Assembly: GCF_009712035.1 (NCBI RefSeq)
Contig: NZ_VILB01000007.1
Span: forward strand, 87,437-151,436
DNA: 64,000 bases
Direction: 5' to 3'
From: Anabaena sp. UHCC 0187
GTDB taxonomy: Bacteria; Cyanobacteriota; Cyanobacteriia; Cyanobacteriales; Nostocaceae
The notes under the pieces were generated by a model that was not told the origin of the DNA, ran no database searches, and was given only the letters and a program-made list of their open reading frames with translations. A program made the position numbers and the translations under genes. Shown here one piece after another: positions 36,201 to 44,963 of this stretch (the stretch's first letter is position 1; every line of letters begins with the position of its first letter).

Positions 36201-36896
36201 TGTTTCCCTAGCTTGAAAATAAACATCAGGATTTTGGGCTGTTCCTCGTAATACCGGGTTATCAGGTGTTAAAGCCCGGGAACGATGGGCAATTACTAAC
36301 TCTAAAGGAATAAATTTTTGTAAGTCTTCGGTTGTTAATATTTCTACTTTATCTACCTCATGGGAGGTGCGAAAACCATCAAAAAAGTGTAAGTAAGGGA
36401 TGCGAGATGTTAAAGTTGCTTTTGTGGAAATCAGGGCAAAATCATGGGCTTCTTGCACAGAAGCAGCGCACAACATGGCAAAACCGGTAGTTCTTGCAGC
36501 CATGACATCACTATGATCTCCGAAAATGGAGAGGGCTTGGGCTGCCAGCGATCGCGCCGCAATATGAAATACTGTAGGTGTAAGTTCACCCGCAATTTTG
36601 TACATATTTGGCAACATTAACATCAATCCCTGAGATGCGGTAAATGTGGTTGTCAGTGAACCAGTTTGTAAAGCCCCATGTATAGCCCCCGCAACCCCTG
36701 CTTCACTCTGTAGCTGCACCACCGAGGGAACAGTACCCCAGATATTAGGTTTATTTTCACTCATCCAAGCATCAGACCATTCAGCCATGGGTGAAGATGG
36801 TGTAATGGGATAAATAGCAATCACCTCGTTTAGTTGGTAGACGACTTTAGCAACAGCTTCATTACCGTCTATGGTTGCAAAGTTTTTAGTTGTCAT
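33288..36896 (-). CDS. nifJ: Pyruvate:ferredoxin (flavodoxin) oxidoreductase
   Basis: A 1202-residue single-chain PFOR: N-terminal pyrimidine-binding domain (NEAVAKVVYQLNEVIAIYPITPSSPM), gamma-type domain, two [4Fe-4S] ferredoxin motifs (CIQCGKCVMVCP near residue 690 and CTGCGICVDVCP near 746), and the thiamine-diphosphate domain (CAGCGETPY near 823, GGDGWAYDIGYGGLDH near 985). It cleaves pyruvate to acetyl-CoA and CO2 and reduces ferredoxin or flavodoxin. MTTKNFATIDGNEA at 36896 is the family start, with AAGG upstream. The frame runs open for 19 more codons, which I exclude. A dispersed palindromic repeat is translated within it at about residues 949-972. It may serve nitrogenase or dark fermentation together with Hox. 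Confidence 0.97.
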   Translation of the reverse strand: MTTKNFATIDGNEAVAKVVYQLNEVIAIYPITPSSPMAEWSDAWMSENKPNIWGTVPSVVQLQSEAGVAGAIHGALQTGSLTTTFTASQGLMLMLPNMYKIAGELTPTVFHIAARSLAAQALSIFGDHSDVMAARTTGFAMLCAASVQEAHDFALISTKATLTSRIPYLHFFDGFRTSHEVDKVEILTTEDLQKFIPLELVIAHRSRALTPDNPVLRGTAQNPDVYFQARETVNSFYLACPDITQQVMDEFAAMTGREYRLFDYHGHPEAEKIIILMGSGCETVHETVDYLNQQGEKVGVIKVRLYRPFDTQRFINSLPKTTRSIAVLDRTKEPGAIGEPLYIDVVTALAENHIHNIKVVGGRYGLSSKEFTPAMVKAVFDNLVMETPKNHFTIGINDDVTHTSLAYNPEFNIEADNIVRAIFYGLGADGTVGANKNSIKIIGEETDNYAQGYFVYDSKKSGSVTVSHLRFGSQPIRSTYLITKANFVACHQWDFVEKFPMLKDIIPGGTFLLNSPYNKDEIWDKLPAKMQTEIITKNLKFYVINAYKVSREAGMGGHINTVMQVCFFAVSGVLPKAEAIAQIKKSIRKTYGKKGEEIVQMNIQAVDKTLENLYEINLTEKTTQSPIPTPQPLFLDTAPAFVREVLGKMIAREGDDLPVSALPIDGTYPTGTSKWEKRNIAEEIPVWDADVCIQCGKCVMVCPHSVIRAKVYAPEQLENAPTTFKSANAKEHDWHDLKFTIQVAAEDCTGCGICVDVCPAKNKAEPRKKAINMAAQRPLREQERENWDFFLNLPNPDRQTLKLHHINQQQMQEPLFEFSGACAGCGETPYIKLVTQLFGDRMIVANATGCSSIYGGNLPTTPWTKNAAGRGPAWSNSLFEDNAEFGLGFRVSIDKQAEFAAYLLQQLAPEIGETLVTDILNAEQKDESDIYEQRERVVILKQKLEEIITADERKLTQIEEDNISVNQRLSAFKNLQSLADYLVKKSVWIIGGDGWAYDIGYGGLDHVIASGRNVNILVLDTEVYSNTGGQMSKSTPKGAVAKFAAGGKPAAKKDLGLIAMTYGNVYVASVAMGARDEQTLKTFLEAEAYDGPSLIIAYSHCIAHGINMSTAMQNQKAAVDSGRWLLYRYHPDRLQQGENPLQLDSRTPRIPIENSMYMENRFKMLTKINPETAKELLQEAQGDVNTRWQMYQYLAARKLQET
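33981..34051. repeat. Dispersed 'AACGCAGAT' palindromic repeat inside nifJ
   Basis: Iterated aacgc(a/t)gat units (33981-34010) face their inverted counterparts (atctgcgttaatttgcgttc and on, 34024-34051). This is a repeat type that is normally intergenic in Nostocales. Here it is translated as ...DERKLTQIEED...NQRLSAFK... in a linker region of NifJ without breaking the frame. Confidence 0.85.
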
Positions 36897-37193
36897 CTTT
36901 TTTTTACCTTGAAAAACTACTCGATTTTGGGCCCTGCGTAAGCGTTTTCTCAATCCGCCACTTTCTATTTTTAACTTAAAACAAAAGTTTGAGGAACTTA
37001 TGAGGAAAACTCAGCACTTAGGAATAGCTAAAAAATAAATTACCCCAGATACTAAAATTAGCATGAGGGGTGAATGGAAATAAAATCCCAAATTATTCTG
37101 GTGGGAGGGAAGAATTTGCGGCTGAGTTATTCTACCTTTTGGCGTGGTTAGTAATTGAGATGAATCTCTGCAATTAGGACTATTGACAGAGGT

Positions 37194-37442
37194 TTAAGTA
37201 TCTGATTGTGTTTTTTGTTTGCTAGATGTTGTCGGTGTGACAACTTTACGGTTTTCTTTAATTAAGCGGCTGTAAGTCCGTTGGGGAATATAGTGAATGG
37301 GGTTGTAATCAATACAACGTAAAATTAGCACACAAGCCCAAGAATAACGACCATCAGCAATAGCTTCAATGATATTATTGAACTGTTCAGGAGTGATAAC
37401 ACTATGAAAATCATTCTGAGAGGAAGAAGCTTGATAATTCAT
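37194..37442 (-). CDS. HetP-family protein
   Basis: An 82-residue protein whose core ITPEQFNNIIEAIADGRYSWACVLILR and DYNPIHYIPQRTYSRLIKENR matches the HetP family, which promotes or modulates commitment of heterocyst development in Anabaena. The family includes hetP itself and several paralogues that delay or modulate commitment. I cannot say which member this is. The polar Ser/Thr/Gln ends are short. It is monocistronic, with long non-coding DNA upstream (37443-38748, shared with the divergent susA). A 297-bp gap separates it from nifJ downstream, in which nothing recognisable was found. Confidence 0.88.
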   Translation of the reverse strand: MNYQASSSQNDFHSVITPEQFNNIIEAIADGRYSWACVLILRCIDYNPIHYIPQRTYSRLIKENRKVVTPTTSSKQKTQSDT

Positions 37443-38748
37443 GACTAACCCTGATCTAATCTTGTAGGATTGAAAGTTAATAAGTTATCAAAATTCAGAA
37501 TTTATAATCTTTTTAGTCGAAACCAATGAGTCTTTTCTAGTCAAACCTGGAAGTTTTGATCCTGATGTGACAAGCCTTCTAACTCTTAATTTCTGATTCT
37601 TAACTTCTGAATTATTGGCAGAATTAATGAGACATCTATCATGTCGTGGTGTGATTTACAAAGGATTTTATTCTCTTGGTAAATAACCTTGGTATCTAAG
37701 TTTGAGTATAGCGATAAATTTTCGATTAAATATCAACATCGTTTGTGGTTATGAGAGAGTTTTATTAATTTTCTGTGAGGTTTGATTCACAGCGGTATTT
37801 ATTCTGTCAGCAACATATCTGTGAAGTAATCGGTAGCTTTGTCATTTTTATATCCCATTGGCAATTGTGAATCTGAATAGATGGGGTTTGAGCATTTTTG
37901 AGTGTATAAATTGGTGATTTACTAAGCACATTACCCTTGTGCTAGGACAAAACATAGGCAAATGCCTGGTATTTTCATGGCTAAGTTTGTGGTTAATAAA
38001 AAATAGGAACTACAGATATTTGTATTGTGACAGTATTTAAATAGTCATACAACATTTGCTTCCTTCCTATCTAGAGTTTTGTAAATACCCCTTGTGACAC
38101 TATTATATGCAGAATACTATGTTTTCATTAACTGGTAAGCCAAATTGGCACTTTGTTTATCTAGATATTACATATAATGTCCTGGGGAAATTCAGTATTA
38201 AATGACTATTTAAATACTGTCACAAGGGGTATTTACAATTTTACAAGCAAGAGGTACTTCAATCTTGTATGACTATTTAGATAGTGTCACAAGGGGTATT
38301 TACAAAACTGTAAATAGCATAAAAATATAAATTTATTTTTGGCTATTTTTTATTTTCTTGCTAAATTAGTTACACCTCATCACGAAATACTCAAGGTCTT
38401 AAAATCGTTGAGGATATGATTATTAAGGTTTTGAGGAATTGAGTACAATTTGTAGATGTAGTATTTGATTCTTGCTGTAATGGACTGTTAAAGAAGTGGC
38501 ACAAGTAAAGTTTACAGAATAGCAATTAATAGATAAGAAAGCCAACTTGGCAGTTATGGAGTTGAGATTAGGGATTGCTAAAATTTTTACCTATTCCCTG
38601 TCATCTAACTAATAGATACTTCTCTATCTATAAGAGGAGGTAAGGGTTCATCCTTTAGCTAGAAGCAAATGATTGAGTAACTTATTTACGATTAACCTGA
38701 AATAGTATCTCGATTATCCTAACTTTAGCTAGAGTTTGGTAACATACA
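37443..38748. other. 1.3-kb non-coding region between the hetP-like gene and susA
   Basis: This divergent gap contains no supported ORF. Its main structure is the inverted/tandem repeat cluster at 38026-38305. The remainder is AT-rich without recognisable repeats. Promoters of the hetP-like gene and of sucrose synthase should lie here, but no NtcA-type GTA-N8-TAC site or other operator could be defended by eye. Confidence 0.6.
38026..38305. repeat. 280-bp cluster of inverted and tandem repeats (MITE- or operator-like)
   Basis: The half-site tgtgacagtatttaaatagt (38026-38052 in full, 27 nt) is matched in inverse sense at 38265-38291 with 25/27 identity. The second half-site ttgtaaataccccttgtgac (38079-38100) recurs inverted at 38217-38238 and 38284-38305. 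On the right side a 36-nt unit is repeated directly (38203-38238 and 38270-38305, two mismatches). The spacer between half-sites is 26 nt on both arms although the spacer sequences differ. Ends TGTGACA...TGTCACA suggest a small non-autonomous transposable element or a multi-site protein-binding array. No target-site duplication was found. Confidence 0.8.
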
Positions 38749-41160
38749 ATGTATAAATTAGTGCAAACTATTTTTAACAGTGATGAAAAAAATGTTTTAG
38801 GTGACTTTATCTTAGGATTAGGTCATGATCATAAACGTTACTTTTTAAGAAATGAAATTTTACAAGCTTTTGCAGATTATTGTCACCAATTCCAAAAACC
38901 TGCTTATTTTTATCACTCTTCCTCTTTAGGGACATTTATTCAGTACACCCATGAAATAATTTTAGATGGTGAAAATACTTGGTTTGTCCTTAGACCAAAG
39001 ATTGCGAGTCAAGAGGTATGGTTATTAAGCGCAGACTTGACTAAGTTTGAATTAATGACACCTAAAGCCTTATTAGATGTGAGCGATCGCTTAGTAAACC
39101 GTTATCAACCGCACATTTTAGAAATTGATCTCCATCCCTTTTATCCAGCAGCACCGAGAATTGATGATTCCAGAAATATTGGTCAAGGTTTAACCGTTCT
39201 CAATCATTATTTTTGTAATCAAACATTGACAGATCCTGAATATTGGATTGACGCATTATTTCAATCATTAAAAAGATTAGAATATAATGGGATCAAATTA
39301 TTAATTAGTAATCATATTCATTCAGGTTTGCAACTAACCAAGCAAATCAAACTAGCGTTAGAATTTGTGAGTCATTTATCCCCCCATACCCCCTATGAAA
39401 AATTTAAATTTCATCTCCAAGAACTCGGTTTAGAAGCAGGTTGGGGTAATAATGCAGCCAGAGTCAGAGAAACCTTAGAACTGCTGGAAAGACTCATGGA
39501 GAATCCCGAACCTGCAATTCTGGAAACCTTTGTTTCTCGCATTTGTGCAATTTTTCGCGTCGTGCTTATTTCTATCCACGGTTGGGTTGCACAAGAAGAT
39601 GTTTTAGGCAGAGATGAAACATTGGGTCAAGTTATTTATGTTTTAGAACAAGCACGCAGTTTAGAAAATAAAATGCGGGCAGAAATTAAACTTGCAGGTT
39701 TAGATACATTAGGAATTAAACCCCATATCATTATATTAACTCGACTGATTCCCAATTGTGAAGGCACATTTTGTAACTTACCATTAGAAAAAATTGATGG
39801 TACAGAAAATGCTTGGATTTTGCGCGTTCCTTTTGCAGAATCTGAACCGGAAATTACCAATAACTGGATTTCTAAATTTGAAGTTTGGCCTTATTTAGAA
39901 AAATTTGCTCTTGATGCCGAACCAGAACTTTTAAAACAATTTCAAGGAAAGCCGAATTTAATTATTGGTAACTACAGTGACGGCAACTTAGTCGCTTTTA
40001 TCCTCTCCCGAAAAATGAAAGTTACCCAATGTAATATTGCTCATTCCCTAGAAAAACCTAAATATCTATTTAGTAACTTATATTGGCAAGACTTAGAATC
40101 ACAATATCACTTTTCTGCCCAATTTACGGCTGATTTAATCACCATGAATGCCGCAGACTTTATCATCACATCATCCTATCAAGAAATTGTAGGTACACCG
40201 GATAACATGGGACAATATGAATCTTATAAATGCTTTACCATGCCCCATTTATATCATGTAATTGATGGCATTGATTTATTTAGTCCTAAATTCAATGTAG
40301 TATTACCAGGAGTCAGCGAAAATATATTTTTTCCCTACAACCAAACAACCAACAGAGAATCCCACCGTCGTCAACATATCCAAAACCTAATTTTCCATGC
40401 AGAACACCCAGAAATACTAGGAAAATTAGAACATCCTCATAAAAAACCGATCTTTTCTGTTAGTCCCATTACCTCAATTAAAAACCTCACAGGTTTAGTT
40501 GAATGTTTCGGCAAAAGTCAAGAATTACAAGAACATTGTAACTTAATTTTATTAACCAGTAAACTGCATCCAGATTCAGGCACAAACTTAGAAGAAACTC
40601 AAGAAATAGAAAAAATTCATGCGATTATTCATCAATATCATCTTCACAATAAAATCCGCTGGTTAGGAATGCGTTTTCCTATCCGCGATATTGCCGAAAC
40701 CTATCGTGTAATTGCCGATTTTCAAGGAATTTATATTCACTTTGCCCTTTATGAATCTTTTAGCAGAAGTGTTTTAGAAGCAATGATTTCTGGATTACCG
40801 ACTTTTACAACTCAATTTGGTGGTTCATTAGAAATTATTGAAGATCACGATAAAGGATTTAATCTTAACCCCACAGACTTAGAAGGAACAGCCAAAACAA
40901 TTATTAATTTCCTAGAGAAATGTGATAACTACCCAGAATATTGGCTAGAAAATTCTCAATGGATGATTGAACGCATTCGCCATAAATATAACTGGAATTC
41001 CCACACAAATCAACTCCTGTTATTAGCGAAAATGTTTAGCTTTTGGAACTTCATCTATCCCGAAGATAACGAAGCCAGAGATCGTTACATGGAAAGTTTA
41101 TTTCATCTCCTTTATAAGCCTATCGCTGACCAGATTTTATCAGAACATATTCATCAGTAA
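38749..41160 (+). CDS. susA: Sucrose synthase
   Basis: An 803-residue GT-B glycosyltransferase (GT4), the length usual for Anabaena SusA. The N-terminal ~270 residues are the regulatory region of sucrose synthases. The catalytic part has the VVLPGVSENIFFPY segment (about residue 520) and the retaining GT E-x7-E motif in ALYESFSRSVLEAMISG (about residue 662). It catalyses the reversible reaction sucrose + NDP to NDP-glucose + fructose. In diazotrophic cyanobacteria it mainly cleaves sucrose and links carbon supply to nitrogen fixation and glycogen. The GH65-phosphoglucomutase gene follows on the same strand after 262 nt of repeats. Confidence 0.95.
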   Translation: MYKLVQTIFNSDEKNVLGDFILGLGHDHKRYFLRNEILQAFADYCHQFQKPAYFYHSSSLGTFIQYTHEIILDGENTWFVLRPKIASQEVWLLSADLTKFELMTPKALLDVSDRLVNRYQPHILEIDLHPFYPAAPRIDDSRNIGQGLTVLNHYFCNQTLTDPEYWIDALFQSLKRLEYNGIKLLISNHIHSGLQLTKQIKLALEFVSHLSPHTPYEKFKFHLQELGLEAGWGNNAARVRETLELLERLMENPEPAILETFVSRICAIFRVVLISIHGWVAQEDVLGRDETLGQVIYVLEQARSLENKMRAEIKLAGLDTLGIKPHIIILTRLIPNCEGTFCNLPLEKIDGTENAWILRVPFAESEPEITNNWISKFEVWPYLEKFALDAEPELLKQFQGKPNLIIGNYSDGNLVAFILSRKMKVTQCNIAHSLEKPKYLFSNLYWQDLESQYHFSAQFTADLITMNAADFIITSSYQEIVGTPDNMGQYESYKCFTMPHLYHVIDGIDLFSPKFNVVLPGVSENIFFPYNQTTNRESHRRQHIQNLIFHAEHPEILGKLEHPHKKPIFSVSPITSIKNLTGLVECFGKSQELQEHCNLILLTSKLHPDSGTNLEETQEIEKIHAIIHQYHLHNKIRWLGMRFPIRDIAETYRVIADFQGIYIHFALYESFSRSVLEAMISGLPTFTTQFGGSLEIIEDHDKGFNLNPTDLEGTAKTIINFLEKCDNYPEYWLENSQWMIERIRHKYNWNSHTNQLLLLAKMFSFWNFIYPEDNEARDRYMESLFHLLYKPIADQILSEHIHQ

Positions 41161-41171
41161 AAATAAAAATT

Positions 41172-41376
41172 GTAGGTTGGGTAGAACGAAGTGAAACCCA
41201 ACATTTACAGGAGTTTATTAGATTTCATTTACAGGAGTTTGTTGGGTTGGGAGCATCCACTTTTGGAAGAAACATAATTCTCGCATTCCAAAAATTCTAC
41301 TATATGGTTCATCTAAAAAAGGCTATCCGGTAAAAGTAGATGCTACCGTTGGGTTTCGTACCTCAACCCAACCTAC
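41172..41376. repeat. Composite element bounded by two inverted REP-like palindromes
   Basis: A REP-like unit at 41172-41205 (gtaggttgggtagaacgaag then tgaaacccaacatt) is followed about 140 nt later by an inverted unit at 41347-41376 (cgttgggtttcgtacctcaa then cccaacctac). Between them are a partial TTGGGTTGGG and a direct repeat of atttacaggagtttrtt (41203-41219 and 41227-41243). The arrangement is like a REPIN or a transposase-mobilisable MITE. It fills the susA to GH65 gap. Confidence 0.8.
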
Positions 41377-41422
41377 GTAAATCTTAAATATTCAAAAAAA
41401 CAAAAATACCTAATCCAAAATC

Positions 41423-44314
41423 ATGGATAAAAAAGACCATTTTCGTGACTTTAGTTATACAGATTGGATATTAACTGAAACCCAGTTTAATCCAGAGTAT
41501 TTGCATAGCCGAGAAACTATTTTCACCATTGGTAATGGCTATTTAGGGACAAGAGGAACATTTGAAGAAGGCTATCCCCGCGCATTATCAGCAACATTTA
41601 TTAACGGTGTTTATGATGATGTTCCTGTAGTTTATACCGAACTCGTAAACTGTCCAGATTGGCTACCATTGACAGTTATTATTGAGGGAGAACGCTTTCG
41701 CCTTGATCACGGTACAATATTAAAATATAATCGCAAACTAGACTTACATCATGGCATTCTCAGCCGGTGTTTACGTTGGTGTAGTCCCAATGGTAAAGCA
41801 ATAGATATCCATTTTGAACGCTTTGCCAGTTTAGCAGATCAGCATATAGTAGGGCAACGTTGCCAACTAACACCAGTAAATTTTGATGGTTTAATTGAAA
41901 TTCAAGCCAGTATTAACAGCTACTCAGAAAACCAAGGATTCAACCATTGGGAAGGATTAGATCAAGGTAAAATCACCCAAGGATTCTGGTTGCATAGTCG
42001 CACTCGCAACAGCCGTATAGATGTGGGTATGGCGGCGAAAATAACTATTTCAGGAACTGATGCAGACCTCCAAATTAATACTACACCTGGTTATCCTAGC
42101 CTAAATGCAACTGTGACAGGTCAAATCCAACAGACAATTACCATAGTCAAGATTGTTAGTATTTTTACATCTAACGAAGTTGAGCAACCAGTTGTAGCTG
42201 CTAAAGACAAACTCGTAAATATACCAGATTATATAACCTTATTTGATGCCAATGCCCAAGCCTGGGAGCAAGTTTGGCAACAAAGCGATATTATCATTGA
42301 AGGAGATATCACAGCAGCTTTTGCAGTGCGTTACAATCTATTTCAGTTACTAATTGCTGCACCTAGAAATAATGATCACATAAGTGTACCTGCGAAAACC
42401 CTATCTGGCTTTGGTTATCACGGACATATTTTTTGGGATACGGAAATTTTTATTCTGCCATTTTTTACCTTTACCCAACCGAATTTAGCCCGTAATTTGC
42501 TCAGTTACCGTTATTACACTTTACCAGGGGCGCGACGCAAAGCCGCACATTATGGATATCAGGGGGCGATGTTTGCCTGGGAAAGTGCAGTGACAGGGGA
42601 TGAAGCGACACCGCGCTGGTCACTACGGAGTGATTTTTATGCCGAAGATATCCGCATTTGGTGTCGTGATCGAGAAATTCATATTAGTGCAGATATTGCC
42701 TACGCCCTTTGGTATTATTGGCGAGTGACAGGAGATGATGAATGGTTGCGGGATTATGGTGCGGAAATTATTTTAGATACCGCTATTTTCTGGAGTAGCC
42801 GAGTGGAATTTAATCCCCAATTAGAATGTTATGAAATTCGTGGCATTATTGGTGCAGATGAATATCACGAATTAGTTCATAACAACTGCTTCACCAATCG
42901 GATGGTACAATGGCATTTAGAAAAAGCCTTAATCATCTATAACTGGCTACATTCCACCTTTCCAGAAGTAGCCACAAAACTTGAACATAAATTACAAATT
43001 ACCTCCGAAGTCCTCAATCATTGGACAGAAATTATCGCTAAAATGCTCATTCTCCACAACCCAGAAACCGGACTAATTGAGCAATGTGAGGGATTTTTTC
43101 AACTAGATGATATTGATTTAGCCGCATACGAACCGCGAGAAAAATCAATCCAAATTATTTTGGGAATGGAAGAAACCAACAAAGGACAAGTCATTAAACA
43201 ACCAGATGTATTAATGCTTCTATATTTGATGCGAGAATCTGCCGATTTTCCCTATAATCAGCAAACATTACAGGTAAATTGGGACTATTACGCCCCCCGC
43301 ACAGATATTAGTTATGGTTCTTCCTTGGGGCCAGCTATTCACGCCATTTTAGCCGCAGATTTGGGCAAATCCCAGGAAGCTTACGAATACTTTATGCAAG
43401 CGGCAATGGTAGATTTAGAAGATAAACGCGGAAATACCCAAGATGGGATACATGGTGCTAGTGCTGGAGGCATTTGGCAAGCTGTAATATTCGGTTTCGG
43501 CGGTATCCAATTTCGGGAAAATGTCCCCGTAGCCCATCCCCACTTACCCCCAACTTGGACAAGACTGAAATTTCAGTTACACTGGCGCGGTAAATGGCAC
43601 GAATTCGATTTACGTCAGGAATTGCCAGAAACGAGAACACCCAACATCCAGGGCGTAATTTTTGACTTAGATGGCGTATTGACTGATACCGCCGAATATC
43701 ATTATCAAGCTTGGCAAAAGTTAGCAAATGAAGAAGGTTTACCTTTTAATCGAGAAAGCAATGAAGCTTTACGGGGTGTATCTCGTCGCGCTTCCCTAAT
43801 GTTGATTATTGGGGATAGAGAATATTCAGAAGTGCAAATTCAGGAAATGATGAATCGGAAAAATGATTATTATGTAGAACTGATTCACAATATTACAGCC
43901 ACAGATTTATTACCAGGTGCGATCGCTTTATTGGATGAATTGCGTCAAACTGGAATTAAAATTGCCATTGGTTCTGCTAGTAAAAATGCCCGCATGGTGA
44001 TTGAAAAATTGGGGATTGGTGGTAAAGTAGATGCGATCGCTGATGGCAATAGCGTCAAAGAAGCTAAACCAGCACCAGACTTATTTCTTAATGCTGCCAA
44101 CCAGTTAGGAATCCCCCCAAATAAATGTGTAGTATTTGAAGATGCAACCGTTGGTATTACCGCCGCCAAAGCAGCAAATATGTGGGCTGTAGGCTTGGGA
44201 CCAGAAGAGAGGGTGGGGGATGCTGATGTCGTTTTGCCTAGTTTGGCTGGAGTAAAATGGGAGGAACTGATTAAGACTTTTTTTCACGCAGAGGCGCAGA
44301 GTCTCAGAGAGTGA
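41423..44314 (+). CDS. GH65 disaccharide phosphorylase fused to beta-phosphoglucomutase
   Basis: A 963-residue bifunctional protein. Residues 1 to ~735 are a glycoside hydrolase family 65 phosphorylase, with GHIFWDTEIFILPFF and the general acid Glu in GADEYHELVHNNCFTN (about residue 480). Residues ~742-955 are a HAD-family beta-phosphoglucomutase, with nucleophile motif FDLDGVLTDTAEYHYQAW and conserved GSASKNA, AKPAPDLFL and FEDATVGI. GH65 enzymes release beta-glucose 1-phosphate from trehalose, maltose, kojibiose or nigerose, and the fused mutase would convert it to glucose 6-phosphate. The disaccharide cannot be assigned. The last residues (HAEAQSLRE) and stop are encoded by a dispersed repeat at 44284-44316. 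Confidence 0.93.
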   Translation: MDKKDHFRDFSYTDWILTETQFNPEYLHSRETIFTIGNGYLGTRGTFEEGYPRALSATFINGVYDDVPVVYTELVNCPDWLPLTVIIEGERFRLDHGTILKYNRKLDLHHGILSRCLRWCSPNGKAIDIHFERFASLADQHIVGQRCQLTPVNFDGLIEIQASINSYSENQGFNHWEGLDQGKITQGFWLHSRTRNSRIDVGMAAKITISGTDADLQINTTPGYPSLNATVTGQIQQTITIVKIVSIFTSNEVEQPVVAAKDKLVNIPDYITLFDANAQAWEQVWQQSDIIIEGDITAAFAVRYNLFQLLIAAPRNNDHISVPAKTLSGFGYHGHIFWDTEIFILPFFTFTQPNLARNLLSYRYYTLPGARRKAAHYGYQGAMFAWESAVTGDEATPRWSLRSDFYAEDIRIWCRDREIHISADIAYALWYYWRVTGDDEWLRDYGAEIILDTAIFWSSRVEFNPQLECYEIRGIIGADEYHELVHNNCFTNRMVQWHLEKALIIYNWLHSTFPEVATKLEHKLQITSEVLNHWTEIIAKMLILHNPETGLIEQCEGFFQLDDIDLAAYEPREKSIQIILGMEETNKGQVIKQPDVLMLLYLMRESADFPYNQQTLQVNWDYYAPRTDISYGSSLGPAIHAILAADLGKSQEAYEYFMQAAMVDLEDKRGNTQDGIHGASAGGIWQAVIFGFGGIQFRENVPVAHPHLPPTWTRLKFQLHWRGKWHEFDLRQELPETRTPNIQGVIFDLDGVLTDTAEYHYQAWQKLANEEGLPFNRESNEALRGVSRRASLMLIIGDREYSEVQIQEMMNRKNDYYVELIHNITATDLLPGAIALLDELRQTGIKIAIGSASKNARMVIEKLGIGGKVDAIADGNSVKEAKPAPDLFLNAANQLGIPPNKCVVFEDATVGITAAKAANMWAVGLGPEERVGDADVVLPSLAGVKWEELIKTFFHAEAQSLRE

Positions 44315-44316
44315 GA
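44284..44316. repeat. Dispersed 'CGCAGAGGCGCAGAG' repeat forming the 3' end of the GH65 gene
   Basis: The repeat family found at 3506, 5873, 21523 and 50530 reads here as cacgcagaggcgcagagtct and supplies the last ~9 codons and stop codon of the GH65-phosphoglucomutase gene. This indicates insertion at the original 3' end. Confidence 0.85.
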
Positions 44317-44327
44317 GTTTGGGAGTG

Positions 44328-44963
44328 TTAATTTTCTAGAAGTGCGCGAACTTCGTTATCTGTAGTTTGGCTGAAATCATCGTACCATAAACCAATTGCA
44401 GACATCACCTCTGGACATTGCAAACAAATTACATCATCCACTTCTAAACGCAATTCTTCACAAGTAGTTAGGGGTGCAACAGGAACAGCAACGACAATTT
44501 TCGCCGGCTGCTGTTGTTGGATAATAGTGAGGGCAGCCCGCATGGTTGCACCAGTAGCAATACCGTCATCTATGACAATAACTGTTTTATTTTTGACATT
44601 AATTGCTGGTTTATCACCTCGATAAACCTGATTTCGGCGCTTTAATTCTCGCAATTCTTGGTTAACAACTTGGGTAATTTTTTCCTTATCTATTCCTAAA
44701 GAATCAATCACATCTTGGTTGAAAACCATAGTATTTTCCGAAGCAATCGCCCCCATAGCCAGTTCTTTGTGTCCAGGTACACCGAGTTTTCTGACTATGC
44801 ACACATCCATGGCCGCATTCAATATCTTAGCAACCTCAAAGGCCACGGGGACACCCCCACGAGGCAAAGCTAGTACCAAGACATCTTCAAGGTTACTATA
44901 TGCCTGTAAATGTTGAGCTAACATTTGACCAGCTTGAATGCGGTTAGAGAATTTTTTGCTCAT
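44328..44963 (-). CDS. Phosphoribosyltransferase family protein
   Basis: A 211-residue type I phosphoribosyltransferase-like protein. The PRPP-binding motif is VIVIDDGIATGATMRAAL (about residue 125), and the N-terminal segment VLALPRGGVPVAFEVAKIL is typical of a group of uncharacterised PRTases (sometimes fused to dienelactone hydrolase). The nucleobase or other acceptor is not known. It overlaps the Hpt gene by 4 nt, and the diguanylate cyclase gene is 76 nt further upstream, so it may be the last gene of a signalling operon. It is convergent with the GH65 gene (13-nt gap). Confidence 0.88.
   Translation of the reverse strand: MSKKFSNRIQAGQMLAQHLQAYSNLEDVLVLALPRGGVPVAFEVAKILNAAMDVCIVRKLGVPGHKELAMGAIASENTMVFNQDVIDSLGIDKEKITQVVNQELRELKRRNQVYRGDKPAINVKNKTVIVIDDGIATGATMRAALTIIQQQQPAKIVVAVPVAPLTTCEELRLEVDDVICLQCPEVMSAIGLWYDDFSQTTDNEVRALLEN

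Noticed and set aside
36897..36953. 19-residue N-terminal extension of NifJ
   Set aside because: Arg/Lys-rich and not family-like. A ribosome binding site (AAGG) precedes the ATG at 36896.
38026..38305. Ends of a CRISPR-associated Tn7-like transposon
   Set aside because: TGT...ACA-type ends and repeated sites are present, but no tns genes, Cas12k or CRISPR array exist in the window and the interval between ends is only 280 bp.
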